Shown: piece after piece, positions 1 to 12,639 of the stretch | How positions within the stretch are numbered: position 1 is the first letter of the stretch | Layout of the letters: every line of letters begins with the position of its first letter | NCBI RefSeq assembly: GCF_004193775.1 | Contig: NC_041016.1 | Span: 33,465,511-33,529,510, forward strand | Length of the DNA: 64,000 nt | DNA from: Glycine soja | Taxonomy: Eukaryota; Streptophyta; Magnoliopsida; Fabales; Fabaceae | Direction: 5' to 3' | Translations under genes and position numbers: made by a program | Notes under the pieces: model-generated | Told to the model about the DNA's origin: nothing | Database searches by the model: none | Seen by the model: only the letters and a program-made list of their open reading frames with translations

Positions 1-40
<40 letters not shown>
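1..40. repeat. (TA)n microsatellite
   Basis: About 19 uninterrupted TA units at the window edge. Confidence 0.95.
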
Positions 41-43
<3 letters not shown>

Positions 44-97
44 TGCATATTTGATTTTTTTCAAATCTTAAATACCATAATTATAATTTAAATTCTT

Positions 98-99
<2 letters not shown>

Positions 100-158
<59 letters not shown>
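100..158. repeat. (TAA)n microsatellite
   Basis: About 19 perfect trinucleotide units. (TAA)n tracts are common in legume genomes. Confidence 0.95.
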
Positions 159-159
<1 letters not shown>

Positions 160-1523
160 GTACTATTAGTTTTTTTCTTACCAATAATTGGTTATCAAAT
201 GAAAATATATTTAACTTTTATTATGTTATTTTATTAAAATCTTAAATATTTTATAAATATACAAATATATAAATATCACAATACTAACATTGAATATTAT
301 ATTAATACTTATTCTCAAATTTATTATATTTTTAAAAATATTTACATCAAAATATATTTTATAAAAAATAATAACTGAAAGTACTAATTTTAAAAACATG
401 GGTGTTAAATTTAAATAATTCATAATTTTTTTCTTTTATTTAATAACTAAGGATATATGTGTGTATAAAGAAATAAACTATATATTTTATAACTTTGTAA
501 AGAAATATATATAATTTTATTTTTCAATTTAATTATTAAAATATATTTTATAAGCAATTGAAATTATTTATAGATATTTAGATAATTTTAATGTAATATT
601 TAAAAATAAAGTAATAGAAAATTGTATATATAAATTCACTTTATCATTATTTTTATAGAAAATTACATAAACTTCCCTAACAGTAAGAGAGTTTCTATGT
701 GCCTCAAATAATTTGGAAATTTTGATACTTAATTTTTATAACCAATCAAATAACTTAAGAAACAACAATAATAAATTTTTAAACCCTGAACCCCACAATA
801 CTTTTTTATCAAATGTATTGAAAATAACTATAGATTTTACGGTTTCTGAAGGCTTCTAAAATTATCTTTAATTATATTTTTTAATTTAAAAAAGTTGCAA
901 ATTTTAAAATTTTAAAAAATAATAATCAAAGACTAATTTGAAAAAAATAAAAAAATAATTAATGAGAGAATAACATGTACTTTGATTGACTAAAAAATTA
1001 ACAGTATCAACCCTTCAAATTGTTGGGGCACCATACAAAAGTCTCTAATAATAATTATTACATATTTTTTATAATCATAAATTAATAACAATAACAATAA
1101 ACAAAGGTATTTTAAATTCATATATAAAAAGTCCATTTTAACATTATATGTTTTTACTTTGATAAATTCAAACTTTAATAATAACAACTTTTTATTTTTT
1201 ATAAATTCAGAGCACGAAGTATTAAATGTTTATGACGTATAATAAATATAAAATATTTGTGAAGTATGCAATAATAGTATAACTATCATTATTAATAATA
1301 TTTTCCTTTTCGATTTAATGAAAAAAATATTAACAAATGAAAACTACCATTTAATAATATTAAAAAAAAAGTAGCACATAAATAATATTTCTCATCGATA
1401 AATAACATGTATAACAATTAAACTCTAAAACATAAAATTTTGTTCACATAATAATATTTTATAGATAAACATTTTTTTGAAGAAATTATAAATTAATTCC
1501 TTTAAAATATAGCAACTCGTTAG

Positions 1524-1524
<1 letters not shown>

Positions 1525-1560
<36 letters not shown>

Positions 1561-1600
1561 TAATAATAATGATAATAATAATAATAATAATAATAATAAA
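1525..1600. repeat. Interrupted (TAA)n microsatellite
   Basis: A run of TAA units interrupted twice by TGA, giving an imperfect trinucleotide array. Confidence 0.9.
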
Positions 1601-2746
1601 CAAAATTTATTGCATGAAAGTATTTAATTTAAGCTTTAGTAAGATTAACTAATTCAAAATTCAACAATATCACAAAACTAAATCGATATCTTCAAAAAAT
1701 GATTAAAATATCGTTTAAAGTAAAGTTTTAGTTTTTGCAATAAAAATATTTAAAAATGATTAATTATGAACGCACAAAATTCAAGTACATATAAACATAA
1801 TATTCTTAGTAAAAAATGAATACTACAATTTAAATAGCTATAAATATATTTAAATATTAATATATAATTACTACACATCTAAAATGGGGCTTTTCATGAT
1901 CAGTTGGTGAATATGCTTATCTAGATTATAGGTGGTTTCTCCAATGGAAAGAAAAGGTAGTTGAAATTTTCATTTTGTCCTCTCAAATAAAAATTTAAGA
2001 ATGAAACATGGTAGAAAAAATGTAGTAAAATTAAAGGTAATTAAAAATTATAAATAATTATAAATATATCATTTTAGGAGTTATTTTTGTTGTAAAATTC
2101 TTAAATCAATTCATGAATTTTTGTCTCGAAGAAAACGTGATCCTATAAAATATTAAAATAACATAGTTATACTGAATACAAATACAAAGAAACTTTAAAA
2201 AAATATGCAAAAAAAAAAAAAAACTTACATAAAACTGAGTGAAGTTCCTTACCGGCAGTGATGACACCAAAATAAATAGTACGTGGGAGAATCTGAAGAT
2301 TTTGAGTTGATTTTTGGTTGGTTATTTATAGGTGTTGAATGGGTATGGATTATTAATTTTTTGTTTTTTTTAGTCATGTAACTAATTATCAATTATTAAT
2401 TATATATTAATATTTAAATAAAGTTTATGCGTTATATATTTAACAATAAGTAACGGCCTATGCTATAAATCATTGCATATATTAAATAACGACCTATGCT
2501 ATGCTATGCTATGATACAATTTCAATAGTAGTTAACATTTAATAATTGGAATTATCATACACATTTCATTTGACAATTTTATCTTTAAATTTCTTTTTAA
2601 ATTTCAAAATTTTCTTCTAACTTACATTAACTTCCACTATTTTTATATTTTTTTATTCTTTCATTTTTTATTAATTATATTTAACTTCTTTTTTATTATT
2701 TAAAAAATTTAGAGACGTCTTCCCCTAGATCGGATAATGATTATTC

Positions 2747-3690
2747 ATAATGGGTGTTTTTATTTCATACCCGATATTCAGTCCATAATTGTTTCTATTT
2801 GGGAAATGATTATGCATTATATATGACAGTTACGTTTTTATTTAACTGTTAATGATAAATTTGTGGAAGTGATGGAGAACCACGTTTATTTTCTTTTTTT
2901 TAGCAATGAGAGCCAAATTATCTTCATATGTTTAAATTTAGTTACGTACGTTTTTATTTAATTTAGTTTGGCTTAATAATTTTTTAAAAACTTTATTTAT
3001 ATAGGGTATTTCAATCATTTTTATAAAAAAATTAGAATTTAATTTTATAACATATCTTTATAAATAATGGATGTTTTTATTTCATACCCGATATTCAGTC
3101 CATAATTGTTTCTATTTGGGAAATGATTATGCATTATATGACAGTTACGTTTTTATTTAACTGTTAATGATAAATTTGTGGAAGTGATGGAGAACCACGT
3201 TTATTTTCTTTTTTTTAGCAATGAGAGCCAAATTATCTTCATATGTTTAAATTTAGTTACGTACGTTTTTATTTAATTTAGTTTGGCTTAATAATTTTTT
3301 AAAAACTTTATTTATATAGGGTATTTCAATCATTTTTATAAAAAAATTAGAATTTAATTTTATAACATATCTTTATAAATAATGGGTGTTTTTATTTCAT
3401 ACCCGATATTCAGTCCATAATTGTTTCTATTTGGGAAATGATTATGCATTATATATGACAGTTACGTTTTTATTTAACTGTTAATGATAAATTTGTGGAA
3501 GTGATGGAGAACCACGTTTATTTTCTTTTTTTAGCAATGAGAGCCAAATTATCTTCATATGTTTAAATTTAGTTACGTACGTTTTTATTTAATTTAGTTT
3601 GGCTTAATAATTTTTTAAAAACTTTACTTATATAGGGTATTTCAATCATTTTTATAAAAAAAATTAGAATTTAATTTTATAAGATATCTT
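2747..3690. repeat. Tandem triplication, ~316-bp unit
   Basis: Three consecutive near-identical copies begin at about 2747, 3064 and 3380. Each contains the landmark gatattcagtccataattg (2773, 3090, 3405; spacing 317 and 315). Copies differ by a few single bases and small indels, for example TATATATG against TATATG in the centre. No coding potential is seen. Flanks on either side are not duplicated. Confidence 0.9.
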
Positions 3691-3877
3691 TATATTGCAT
3701 ACCATTAAAAATTTATATTTTCTAGTTATTTTAAAAATTATAATTTAATTTAATTTATATTGCTCATATTTAAAAATGAAGCACCAAATTATCTTATTTT
3801 TAGTAATTTAACATTGTGATTTGTAACATATATAACATATATTACATCATGTATTTTGTCTAAAAAATTATTATTAC

Positions 3878-3880
<3 letters not shown>

Positions 3881-3919
<39 letters not shown>
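3881..3919. repeat. (TA)n microsatellite
   Basis: About 19 TA units followed by TATG. Confidence 0.95.
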
Positions 3920-3921
<2 letters not shown>

Positions 3922-4279
3922 CTTTAAGAAAGAGAGAATTATAATTAACATAAAATTTTAAAAATCTTCCATTTATTACATGACATATAACATATATTAC
4001 ATCATATAATATCATCTGTTTACTCTTTAAAATAATCAATTAAGTTAATTGTATTAAAAGAAACCTGAAATTAAGTTAAGGACATATTATCAAATTTGGA
4101 TTCTCAAATATTTGTTGAATCAATTTTAAAATCATCATCTTATTTCGTGAATTAAATATCACAAATATCTTATATAAATATGATATTTTTCATATTTAAC
4201 ATTTATATTTGATTCAAATTAAATTTTTAATTCAATTAATTTCAAAATAACGATTATAATTATCATTATTATTATTATA

Positions 4280-5011
4280 TGTGAATGTATATATACATGA
4301 TTTTGATGATGTCAAAGATAAGCGCTTCTCAAGTGTGATCCAAATCAAGAATTCAAAAATTCAGAAAATAACTCCCAAGAGTCACAACTCTTCAGAAAAT
4401 AACTCTTGAGAGTCACATCTATTCAAGAGATTTTTGAATGGTCATCAAAGGCCTATAAATAGGTGACTTGGGATACAAAATCAAAGAGAGTTTTGTTTGT
4501 TCAAAATGTCTTATCCTCTCAAAAGGAAATGAGAGAGATTCGAAGAGAGTTTCATTGCCAAATGCTCTCTCGAAAGAAACTCTTGAGCAAACACTTGCAA
4601 ATCCATTAAGAGTTTCTACATGGACTTCAATTGTAATATCCTTCTCTTCAAGAGAGAATTCTTCTTTCTTTCTTCTCATTCAAAGAGATTGATTAAGGGA
4701 CCGAAGGTCTCTTAAGTAGTAAGGATTCCTGAACACAAGGGATGGGTTATCCCTGTGTGATTCAAACTTTGTAAACGGATTTTTACAAAGGAAAAGGAAA
4801 ATCTCAAGGGGGTTGCTTGAGTATTGAACGTAGGCAAGGACTTTGTCGAACCAGTATAAAAACTGTGTTTGCATTCTTTCTTCCCTTATCTCATTTATTT
4901 TGTTGCAATCAATTTTGTCTTGCATGTTTAAAGAACATTATTAAATTGATTGCTGCTTCTTCTGCATTCTAAGTCTATCCCTCTTAAGTTATTGAGGCCG
5001 CTGGTCCAACA
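4280..5011 (+). repeat. 5' LTR of decayed copia element
   Basis: TG...CA ends. The likely promoter TATA box is CTATAAATAGG at 4453-4463. A second copy lies at 6947-7676 and a related LTR at 36498-37475. Confidence 0.88.
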
Positions 5012-5013
5012 AG

Positions 5014-5025
5014 TGGTATCAGAGC
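5014..5025 (+). promoter_or_regulatory. Primer binding site, tRNA-iMet type
   Basis: TGGTATCAGAGC is the usual 12-nt complement of the initiator methionine tRNA 3' end used by plant Ty1/copia elements. It sits 2 nt downstream of the LTR. Confidence 0.9.
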
Positions 5026-5064
5026 AGGATTCTTGTATAAAGTTTAAAAACTTCAAGAATAAAT

Positions 5065-5385
5065 ATGGTCTCATCTAACTTTCCATTTCCTGAGGGAAAT
5101 TCTATCAATAGGCCACATGTGCAAATGGTGAGGGTTATCATTATTTGAAAACCCGAATGCAGATCTTTATAGAAGCCATATATTTAAAGATATGGGAAGC
5201 CATTGAATTTGATTCCTTTATTCCTACAATGGTAGAGAGAAATACAACTATAAAAAAAATAGAGAAGAAGAAGATGATGATGAAAGAAAAAAGAAGAAGA
5301 TTCCTCCTTAGCCCCAAAATGTTGAATGCGATCAATCTGGGCACATAAGATTCAATTGTCCTGTCTTCAAAAGAAGAATAAAAAA
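5065..5385 (+). pseudogene. Broken copia gag fragment
   Basis: Translation from the ATG at 5065 begins MVSSNFPFPEGN, the type of N-terminus seen in plant copia Gag. Frameshifts follow near 5105-5145. The frame from about 5145 contains KTRMQIFIEAIYLKIWEAIE, a Gag-like helix. A zinc-knuckle remnant lies at about 5318-5362: the second Cys (codon 5327), His (5342) and last Cys (5357) keep CX4HX4C spacing, but the first Cys is lost. Stops and frameshifts rule out a functional Gag. No pol follows, so this is a remnant of a longer coding region. Confidence 0.75.
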
Positions 5386-6074
5386 TCTGACAAGAGGAAT
5401 TTCAAAGAGAATAAAGAAAAGAAATGATACATCACTTGGGAAGATAATGTCATAAAATTCTTCAAGTGATTCAGAGAATAAAATCATAAGTTTGTGTATC
5501 ATGATGAAAAACTATGAAAACGGAGAAGAGCAAAGTCGATACATTGATAGCAATTTCTCCAAACACATGGCATGCATCAAAGTTTATTCATATTCCTCCC
5601 CAAGATAAGTGGATATGTGATTTATGAAGACAACAAACAAAGGACACATTTCTCCCCAAGAAAAATGAATCCCAAGAAAAATAAATATGTGATTTATGGA
5701 GACAACAAACAAGGGCCACTTGATCAACAAGCCCAACAAGTGATATCAAATGATACCAACAGGTCACTTGTCTTTGATTGATTACTTTTGATGCTTGTTT
5801 TCTACTTGAGTTTAGACTGTTCTTGATGATGGTAATTGAATTTGATTGATTGTGTTTAATGATTGATTGATGTGTTTGTCTTTGCTTGATTGATATTGAA
5901 TGTTTGTTAGTTTGATTGATTGATTATATTTTATATTTGATTAATTGTGTCGGATGATTGTTTTTGATTGAGTTTTGATTGTTTTTTATGGTTGTTCCTA
6001 ATTGAGTTTTTGATTATCTTTAAAGAATCTATTAAAATTTTCAAATTAGTTTCATATTTTAAGAAAACTATTTC

Positions 6075-6400
6075 AAATTTATAAAAGAAAATTTTGAAAT
6101 TGAAATTTGAAATTTGAAATTGAAAATTTAAATTTGAAATTTGAAATTAAAATTTGATGTTGGAAGTTGGAAATGGAAGTTATTGAAAGTTGAAAGTTGA
6201 AAATGGAAGTTGGAAGTTGGAAATGGAAGATATTGGAAGTTGAAAGTTGAAAATGGAAGTTGGAAGTTGGAAGGGGAAGTTACTCGAAGCTGAAGTTGGA
6301 ATTTGAAATTTGAAATTTAAAATTTAAAATTTAAAATTTAAAATTTAAAATTTAAAATTTGAAAATTGAAATTTGTAATTTGTAATTTGAAATTTGAATA
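6075..6400 (+). repeat. Purine-rich low-complexity tract in copia interior
   Basis: Dozens of short tandem units of the types GAAATTT, TTGGAAG and AAAATTT. It has no coding potential and probably arose by replication slippage in the element's untranslated interior. Confidence 0.85.
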
Positions 6401-6639
6401 TATTTTTTTTAATAGAAATTATTGTGCATGATTAATTGATTGTTAATTTAATTAATTTGATTTGAAATATTTGATAATTGATTGTATTTGATTGTGTTTG
6501 ATTGATGTGCTATTGTACTTATTTTTACTTGATTAATATTAAATGATTGTTTTAATGCATTTTGGTATCACTTGATTCTCATACATTACAATAAGTGGTA
6601 ACATTTTTCTCCTTTCTATGCATAATTCATTTTTGATGT

Positions 6640-6946
6640 TGACAAAGGGGGAGAGATAGATAAAAGATATATGAAATCTTCAACTGTCTCATATAAACAA
6701 TCATTGCAAAACAAAGGGGGAGTAAAATTATATACAAATGGATATTTTTTTGTTGTCGTTCCTCCTATCCTACAGGGGGAGTAAAATTATATACAAATGT
6801 AAATCATGAAGATTTTGATGATGTCAAAAAGATCAAGCCTTGGATAATGAATGTCATCATCAAAAAGGGGGAGAATGTGGATCATGCATTGTTTTGATGA
6901 TGTCAAAAAGAAATCACTTGATTGTCATCATCAAAAAGGGAGAGAA
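6640..6946 (+). promoter_or_regulatory. Series of polypurine tracts before the 3' LTR
   Basis: GGGGGAG-type tracts occur at about 6646, 6715, 6775 and 6865, with the LTR-adjacent AAAAAGGGAGAGAA at about 6933-6946. Only the last should prime plus-strand synthesis of the canonical LTR. The others look like duplicated copies of the 3' untranslated end. Confidence 0.6.
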
Positions 6947-7676
6947 TGTGAATGTATGTATACATGATTTTGATAATGCCAAAGATAAGCGATTCTCAAA
7001 TTTGATCCAAATCAAGAATTCATAAATTCAGAAAATAACTCTCAAGAGTCACAGCTCTTCATAAAATAACTCAGAGTCACATCTATTCAAGAGATTTTTG
7101 ACTGGTCATCAAAGGCCTATAAATAGGTGACTTGAGACACAAAATCAAAGAAAGAGTTTTGCTTGTTCAAAATGTCTTATCCTTTCAAAAGGAAATGAGA
7201 GAGATTACAAGAAAACTTCATTGTCAAATACTCTCTCGAAAGAAACTCTTGGGCAAATACTTGCAAATCCATTAAGAGTTTCTCCATGGACTTCAATTGT
7301 AATATCCTTCTCTTTAAGAGAGAATTCTTTTTTTTTCTTCTCATTCAAAGAGATTGATTAAGGGACCGAAGGTCTCTTAAGTAGTAAGGATTCCTGAACA
7401 CAAGGGATGGGTTGTCCCTGTGTGGTTCAAACTTTGTAAACAGATTTTTACAAAGGAAAAGGAAAATTTCAAGTGGGTTACTTGAGTATTGGATGTAGGC
7501 ACGAACTTTGCCGAATCAGTATAAAAATTGTGTTTGTATTCTCTATTTCCTTATCTCGTTTATTTTGTTGCAATCAATTTTGTCTTACATGTTTAAAAAA
7601 CATTATTAAATTGATTGTTGCTTCTTCTACATTCTAAGCCTATTCCTCTTGAGTTATTGAGACCGCTGATCCAACA
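6947..7676 (+). repeat. 3' LTR of decayed copia element
   Basis: Homologous to 4280-5011 along its full length, with many substitutions and small indels. It ends CCAACA. Confidence 0.88.
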
Positions 7677-8430
7677 ATATAAAGATAATTTCAATTAATA
7701 GTTTAGCAAATAAATGTCATATTTATATATGATTTGCATTTATATTATATAAATGAAAAAAATCACTAAAAATTAGAATGAATAAAATAATTAAAATGCT
7801 TATTTCAAGGGGTGGAATTATTACTCCAACAAAATTAATGTTATATATAAGAACTACTTTATTATAATGAAAATTTGTATTGAATGGAGCCAAAATTAAT
7901 TTGAAATTAAGTTTTTCAAATAAATTTTTTATATAAACACCTGCATTTATATTAATCGATGTATTCACTAAAACTTTCCAAACATAAAATGTTTATTTGA
8001 AGCTATTAAAAATCTCTATAAAAAAAACTAACGATTCCGTAAATAAAAATTAAGTTAAAAAATAAAATTCAAACATAATTTTTTTATGTAATATAAAGAA
8101 TTATAACCTTTCAAGGTTAAAAATTTAAAATGTGGTAAATTTAATATTATTTTTAAAACATTTTCCGTTAATAATTTATATATTGTTAAACTTTTGCATA
8201 TATTAGTTATAATTTATATAATAATTGTGCAGCAATTACTCTACAAAATTATTCATGCTTATCGAACTATTTTAGATTGTCATATATATTTTTTTTATAT
8301 CATATGGTCTATCATATAGTCTATTATTTACAAAGAAATAGTTAATTATAATTTAATATGATTTAATTTTTAATTGCGAGAAAGACATGGTCCAATCATG
8401 TTAAATAAAATAATTTTAAAAGGAATATTA
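7677..8430. other. AT-rich spacer
   Basis: No gene, RNA or transposon end recognised. Short open frames here have no recognisable content. Confidence 0.6.
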
Positions 8431-9074
8431 TGTTGGAAAATAAAATAAAAAATGAAAGAAAATAAATATGAAAAAGATGCACAGTCTTGAATTAAATAAC
8501 AAAATAACAGTAGCAAAATAAATTTAATTGACAACACATGAATAATACATTATAGCATATAATAAGCACAAGGGAAAATTAAATTAAGGGAAAGAATTAA
8601 ATAGCCTGGGTTGAAGCGCGTAAACGCTATCCTTAGAGAGAAAACGCCCCCACTGCACGGGTAAGAAAATTTGATTGCGCTCCTCTCCCAAGATACGACA
8701 ACCCGTTGGTTCCGATCGTGTGCAGCGAAAGGATCCCCGAACCTTATGAACACCAATGCTCTTGCTCTCACAAAAATTAAGTTTTGTATAGAAAAAGAAA
8801 GAGATAAATTTTTGGCAGAAAGAAACCAGAGCTCTGAGTCTATCATCTCTAGAAAAGAGGAGATAGATATATATAGGCATTTTGCAACAACAAAATATGA
8901 CCGTTAGAAATATGACCGTTGGGAAACCAACATACAGTTGTCACAACAAATATAACAAACTAGTTTGACTCATTAAAACAAAATCTTAAGAGAATCTAAA
9001 ATAAATATTATTTTATAAAATAGAATTAATATATATTTATAAATTTTAAATTAAAACACAAATATTTACCAACA
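8431..9074 (-). repeat. 3' LTR of copia element
   Basis: Identical to 11698-12341 except for about two bases near the outer end. It includes an unusually GC-rich patch around 8605-8760. The open frames over 8550-8907 are not credible genes, since they recur in the other LTR. Confidence 0.9.
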
Positions 9075-9084
9075 TTCCCCCACA
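9075..9084 (-). promoter_or_regulatory. Polypurine tract
   Basis: On the minus strand TGTGGGGGAA immediately precedes the 3' LTR start TGTTGG, as required for plus-strand priming. Confidence 0.85.
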
Positions 9085-9699
9085 TAATTTAAAATTTTAA
9101 AGTATATTTTCTAAAAGATAATTTGTATAAAAACATAAGAGAAAGAGCATGTGATATTGTATTTCGGTATAAGGAACCTTCCGGGTTTGAGCCTTATACC
9201 TAGTGTTTATGAACTTCCATCCGAGAAAAATGTAGTGACTTGATTGTCTTGAACTACATATTCTTTAACCGGACTTTAGTACACAACCCCTACAATATTG
9301 GTGTTCAATTAGGTTCTAATCAGTGGTAGCGCGTTACACGGCCTTGCGCTTGTATCTTGTTTCGTGAGTGTCACTTAGAGATTAGCCCATATCTCACAGT
9401 GGCGGCCCCACCACCACACTCACTAGGTGAATCCTCAAAGAGTGAGTTGTGACCCTCACCCCTACAATAATTGTCATCGGATTCATTAAGAGGTATTTTT
9501 TTTTCCATCAAAAATACACATATATAAATACCTCAACCTTAATATTGCCACAATTTATAATACACCTCGTCATAGGAATGAGAAACGGAACAGCTCCGTC
9601 AAATTTCATTTTGGTGTACTTTAGTCAACAAACAATTTCGTTGTTACCCGTTGAACTCCATTCATGGGATCACCAATCACACGGAGACGGGTGTCCATT

Positions 9700-11135
9700 G
9701 TTGTAACTAAATAATGGGCTTTAATCCCATTCCCCTCGACGACTCAAGTACTTGTTGACATGTCAACCTTTTTGTAAGCGGATCCGCAATATTATTTTTT
9801 GACCTGACAAAGTCAAGAGAAATGACATCATGAGAAATCAAATTTCTTATAGACTTATGTCTCACTCTTAAGTGTCTTCTTTTTTCATTAAAATTTTGCT
9901 TGTCACTTTAGATATAGCAATTTGACTATCACAATGCATTGAAATTGGAGGTATAGGCTTATTTAACAATGACAAATCACATAATACATTTTTAAGAAAT
10001 TCAGCCTCACTAGTAGCAGTATTTAAAGCAATAATTTTTGCTTTCATGGTAGAACGTGAAATAATAGTTTGTTTAGCAGATTTCCATGATACTGCACCAC
10101 CAGCTAAAGTAAAACATAACCACTTGTTGATTTTGTTTCATCAGAATCAGAAATCCAATTTGCATCACTAAACCCCTCAATTACTGCAGGAAAACATGTA
10201 TAATGAATGCCATAATTGATGATTCCTTTTAAGTATCTAAAAACTCTTTCTAATGCAATCCAATGAGAATGATCAGGATTATTAGTATACCTTCCTAATT
10301 TACCAATTGCATATGCAATGTCAGGCCTAGAGAAGTTTGTCAAATGCAACAAAGAACCGATAATTTGAGAATATTTATGTGAAGAAATTCCTTTACCCAA
10401 ATTTTTCTTTAGCTTGATGGATGAGTCAAAAGGAGTAGAAACATGTTTCAAATCAAAATAATTAAACTTCTTTAATATATAGACTTTCAACATAATAAGA
10501 TTGGATAAAAAATCATACCATCATTTTTTTTTCTATAAGCTTAATACCCAAAATCACATCTACACAACCAAGGTCTTTCATATCAAAATTTCTAGACAAT
10601 AAAAACTTCACATCATTTATGAAATTCATTTACTACCAACTATCAATATGTCATCTAGATATATAAAATGACGCATCCATTATCATCAAATTGTTTCACA
10701 TACACACATTTATCACTAACATTAATTTGAAAATCATACAAAAGAATAACTTAATCAAACTTTTGTGTCAATGCTTTGGAGCTTGTTTCAAACCATACAA
10801 AGATTTAACAATTTATTTTTCAAGAAAAAATATTTTCAAAGAAAGTCACATCTCTAGACTCCATAATAGTAACATTAGAAATTTCAGATACTTCTGAATT
10901 AATAACTAAGCATCTATAAGTAGTATTATGTAAAAAATATCCAACAAAATATAATTAATATTTTTTTTTTCAATTTTCCTTTTCTTATTAATAGGGATAT
11001 TAACCTTTACTAGACACCCCCACACTTTAAGATATTTCAGTGGTTCTCCTTTTCTCCATAGCTCATAAAGATTTTTCTTTTGTTTATAAGGTACTCTTTT
11101 AAGAATACGACATGCAAAATATAAAGTTTCACCAA
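9700..11135 (-). pseudogene. Copia pol remnant (integrase end, RT, RNase H)
   Basis: The best-preserved part (10493-10104, minus) reads as copia RT to RNase H: YSQIIGSLLHLTNFSRPDIAY, then FRYLKGIINYGIHY, then a degenerate RNase H start FSDANWISDSDETKSTSGY. Further RNase H pieces follow, including HCDSQIAIS near 9930 and a GLSRQQV-like tail near 9740. Upstream, around 11140-10960, minus-strand pieces match the integrase C-terminal region (LYFACRILKRVPYKQKKNL). Most of RT, including the catalytic YVDD motif, is not seen intact. Many stops and frameshifts make it nonfunctional. No gag or protease lies upstream. Confidence 0.8.
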
Positions 11136-11697
11136 AGTGTTTATTTTATTATTTTGTGTTATATTTTCACAGGCTTATCTTTTATCAATGAGTTATAAAT
11201 AAAGAGACAATCAGTCAACATGTAACAACAAAATACTTGCAGTAGTAATAATAACGTTAAACAATAAAAATTAAAAACCAAACAACAAATGTCCTGATTT
11301 TAAAGACTTGTGTTCACAGGATCATTTGACCAAGTAAAAGATAGTTTTCTAATCATATAGGAATGAAATTAGAAGTATGCTTTTAGATTTTCACATAAAC
11401 TAATTCTAAAAGCATTTTCTCTTCAAAACCATCATTAATGAAGAAAATATATTTTAAATTTCAAATTATAAGAAAATATTTTTCAACAATCTCTCACTTA
11501 TGTAAAATTTAAGGAAATGAAATAATATAATAAAACATTTTAATAATACATTGTGTCTTCATCCATTAATTTTTCAGACTTACTAAAAAGGAACTCAATC
11601 ATATCCATTATAGATATTTTGATACAACATCATGCTACTGTAGAAAAGACTATGCAAGAAGAAAGTGAAAAAATAAAAAGCATTTTCTCTCTAAGAC

Positions 11698-12341
11698 TGT
11701 TGGAAAATAAAATAAAAAATGAAAGAAAATAAATATGAAGAAGATGCATAGTCTTGAATTAAATAACAAAATAACAGTAGCAAAATAAATTTAATTGACA
11801 ACACATGAATAATACATTATAGCATATAATAAGCACAAGGGAAAATTAAATTAAGGGAAAGAATTAAATAGCCTGGGTTGAAGCGCGTAAACGCTATCCT
11901 TAGAGAGAAAACGCCCCCACTGCACGGGTAAGAAAATTTGATTGCGCTCCTCTCCCAAGATACGACAACCCGTTGGTTCCGATCGTGTGCAGCGAAAGGA
12001 TCCCCGAACCTTATGAACACCAATGCTCTTGCTCTCACAAAAATTAAGTTTTGTATAGAAAAAGAAAGAGATAAATTTTTGGCAGAAAGAAACCAGAGCT
12101 CTGAGTCTATCATCTCTAGAAAAGAGGAGATAGATATATATAGGCATTTTGCAACAACAAAATATGACCGTTAGAAATATGACCGTTGGGAAACCAACAT
12201 ACAGTTGTCACAACAAATATAACAAACTAGTTTGACTCATTAAAACAAAATCTTAAGAGAATCTAAAATAAATATTATTTTATAAAATAGAATTAATATA
12301 TATTTATAAATTTTAAATTAAAACACAAATATTTACCAACA
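11698..12341 (-). repeat. 5' LTR of copia element
   Basis: Same sequence as 8431-9074. The sequence just inside it does not contain the expected TGGTATCAGAGC primer site, so the element's 5' internal end has been deleted or replaced. Confidence 0.9.
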
Positions 12342-12639
12342 TATTAATATCCCATGATTTCTTAACAAAATTTCATAGAATGAAGAACAACAAAATTATA
12401 AAATATCCAACATATCTAGACAACATAACAAAATATCTAGTTGGATAATCCTAAACCATCTATATATATAATGGTATTGTCTTTCTTTAAATCATTTGTA
12501 ACATACAATTTAGTTCATTGTTCGATGAGTGTTGCATCTCTGATGCAACAACGACAAAAAAAAACCTTAATATGCATCATTTACAATAGCGACATGGATA
12601 GTTTTCTGATAATCCATAATTTACTTAACGATAGTTGCA

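Larger units (their letters stand above)
1..4279. other. AT-rich gene-free stretch
   Basis: Very AT-rich DNA with poly-A/T runs and dinucleotide and trinucleotide microsatellites. Short open frames exist on both strands but show no recognisable domain, biased codon use or gene structure. A triplicated block near 2.7-3.7 kb is listed separately. I see no transposon ends here. Confidence 0.7.
4280..7676 (+). mobile_element. Decayed Ty1/copia LTR retrotransposon
   Basis: Two direct LTRs of about 730 bp begin TGTGAATGTAT and end CCAACA. They flank a 1.9-kb interior. A perfect initiator-Met PBS (TGGTATCAGAGC) lies 2 nt after the 5' LTR and a purine tract (AAAAAGGGAGAGAA) abuts the 3' LTR, which fixes the orientation. 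Flanking TTATA and ATATA match at four of five bases, a weak target duplication. The interior has a broken gag and no protease, integrase or RT, so the element is non-autonomous. The LTRs differ at many sites (about one in ten by eye), so the insertion is old. Confidence 0.85.
8431..12341 (-). mobile_element. Ty1/copia element with near-identical LTRs, gutted interior
   Basis: Two 644-bp direct repeats (TGTTGG...CCAACA) are flanked by a perfect 5-bp target duplication TATTA (8426-8430 and 12342-12346). The purine tract TGTGGGGGAA next to the left LTR on the minus strand and the minus-strand pol remnants give the orientation. By eye the LTRs differ at about two positions, implying a very recent insertion. 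Yet the interior has no gag, no PBS next to the 5' LTR, and only a broken integrase-RT-RNase H remnant. The simplest reading is a defective element mobilised in trans, or LTR gene conversion. Confidence 0.9.

Noticed and set aside
8550..8907. Overlapping ~80-98-aa ORFs, repeated at 11817-12174
   Set aside because: They lie entirely in LTRs, on both strands, with no domain.
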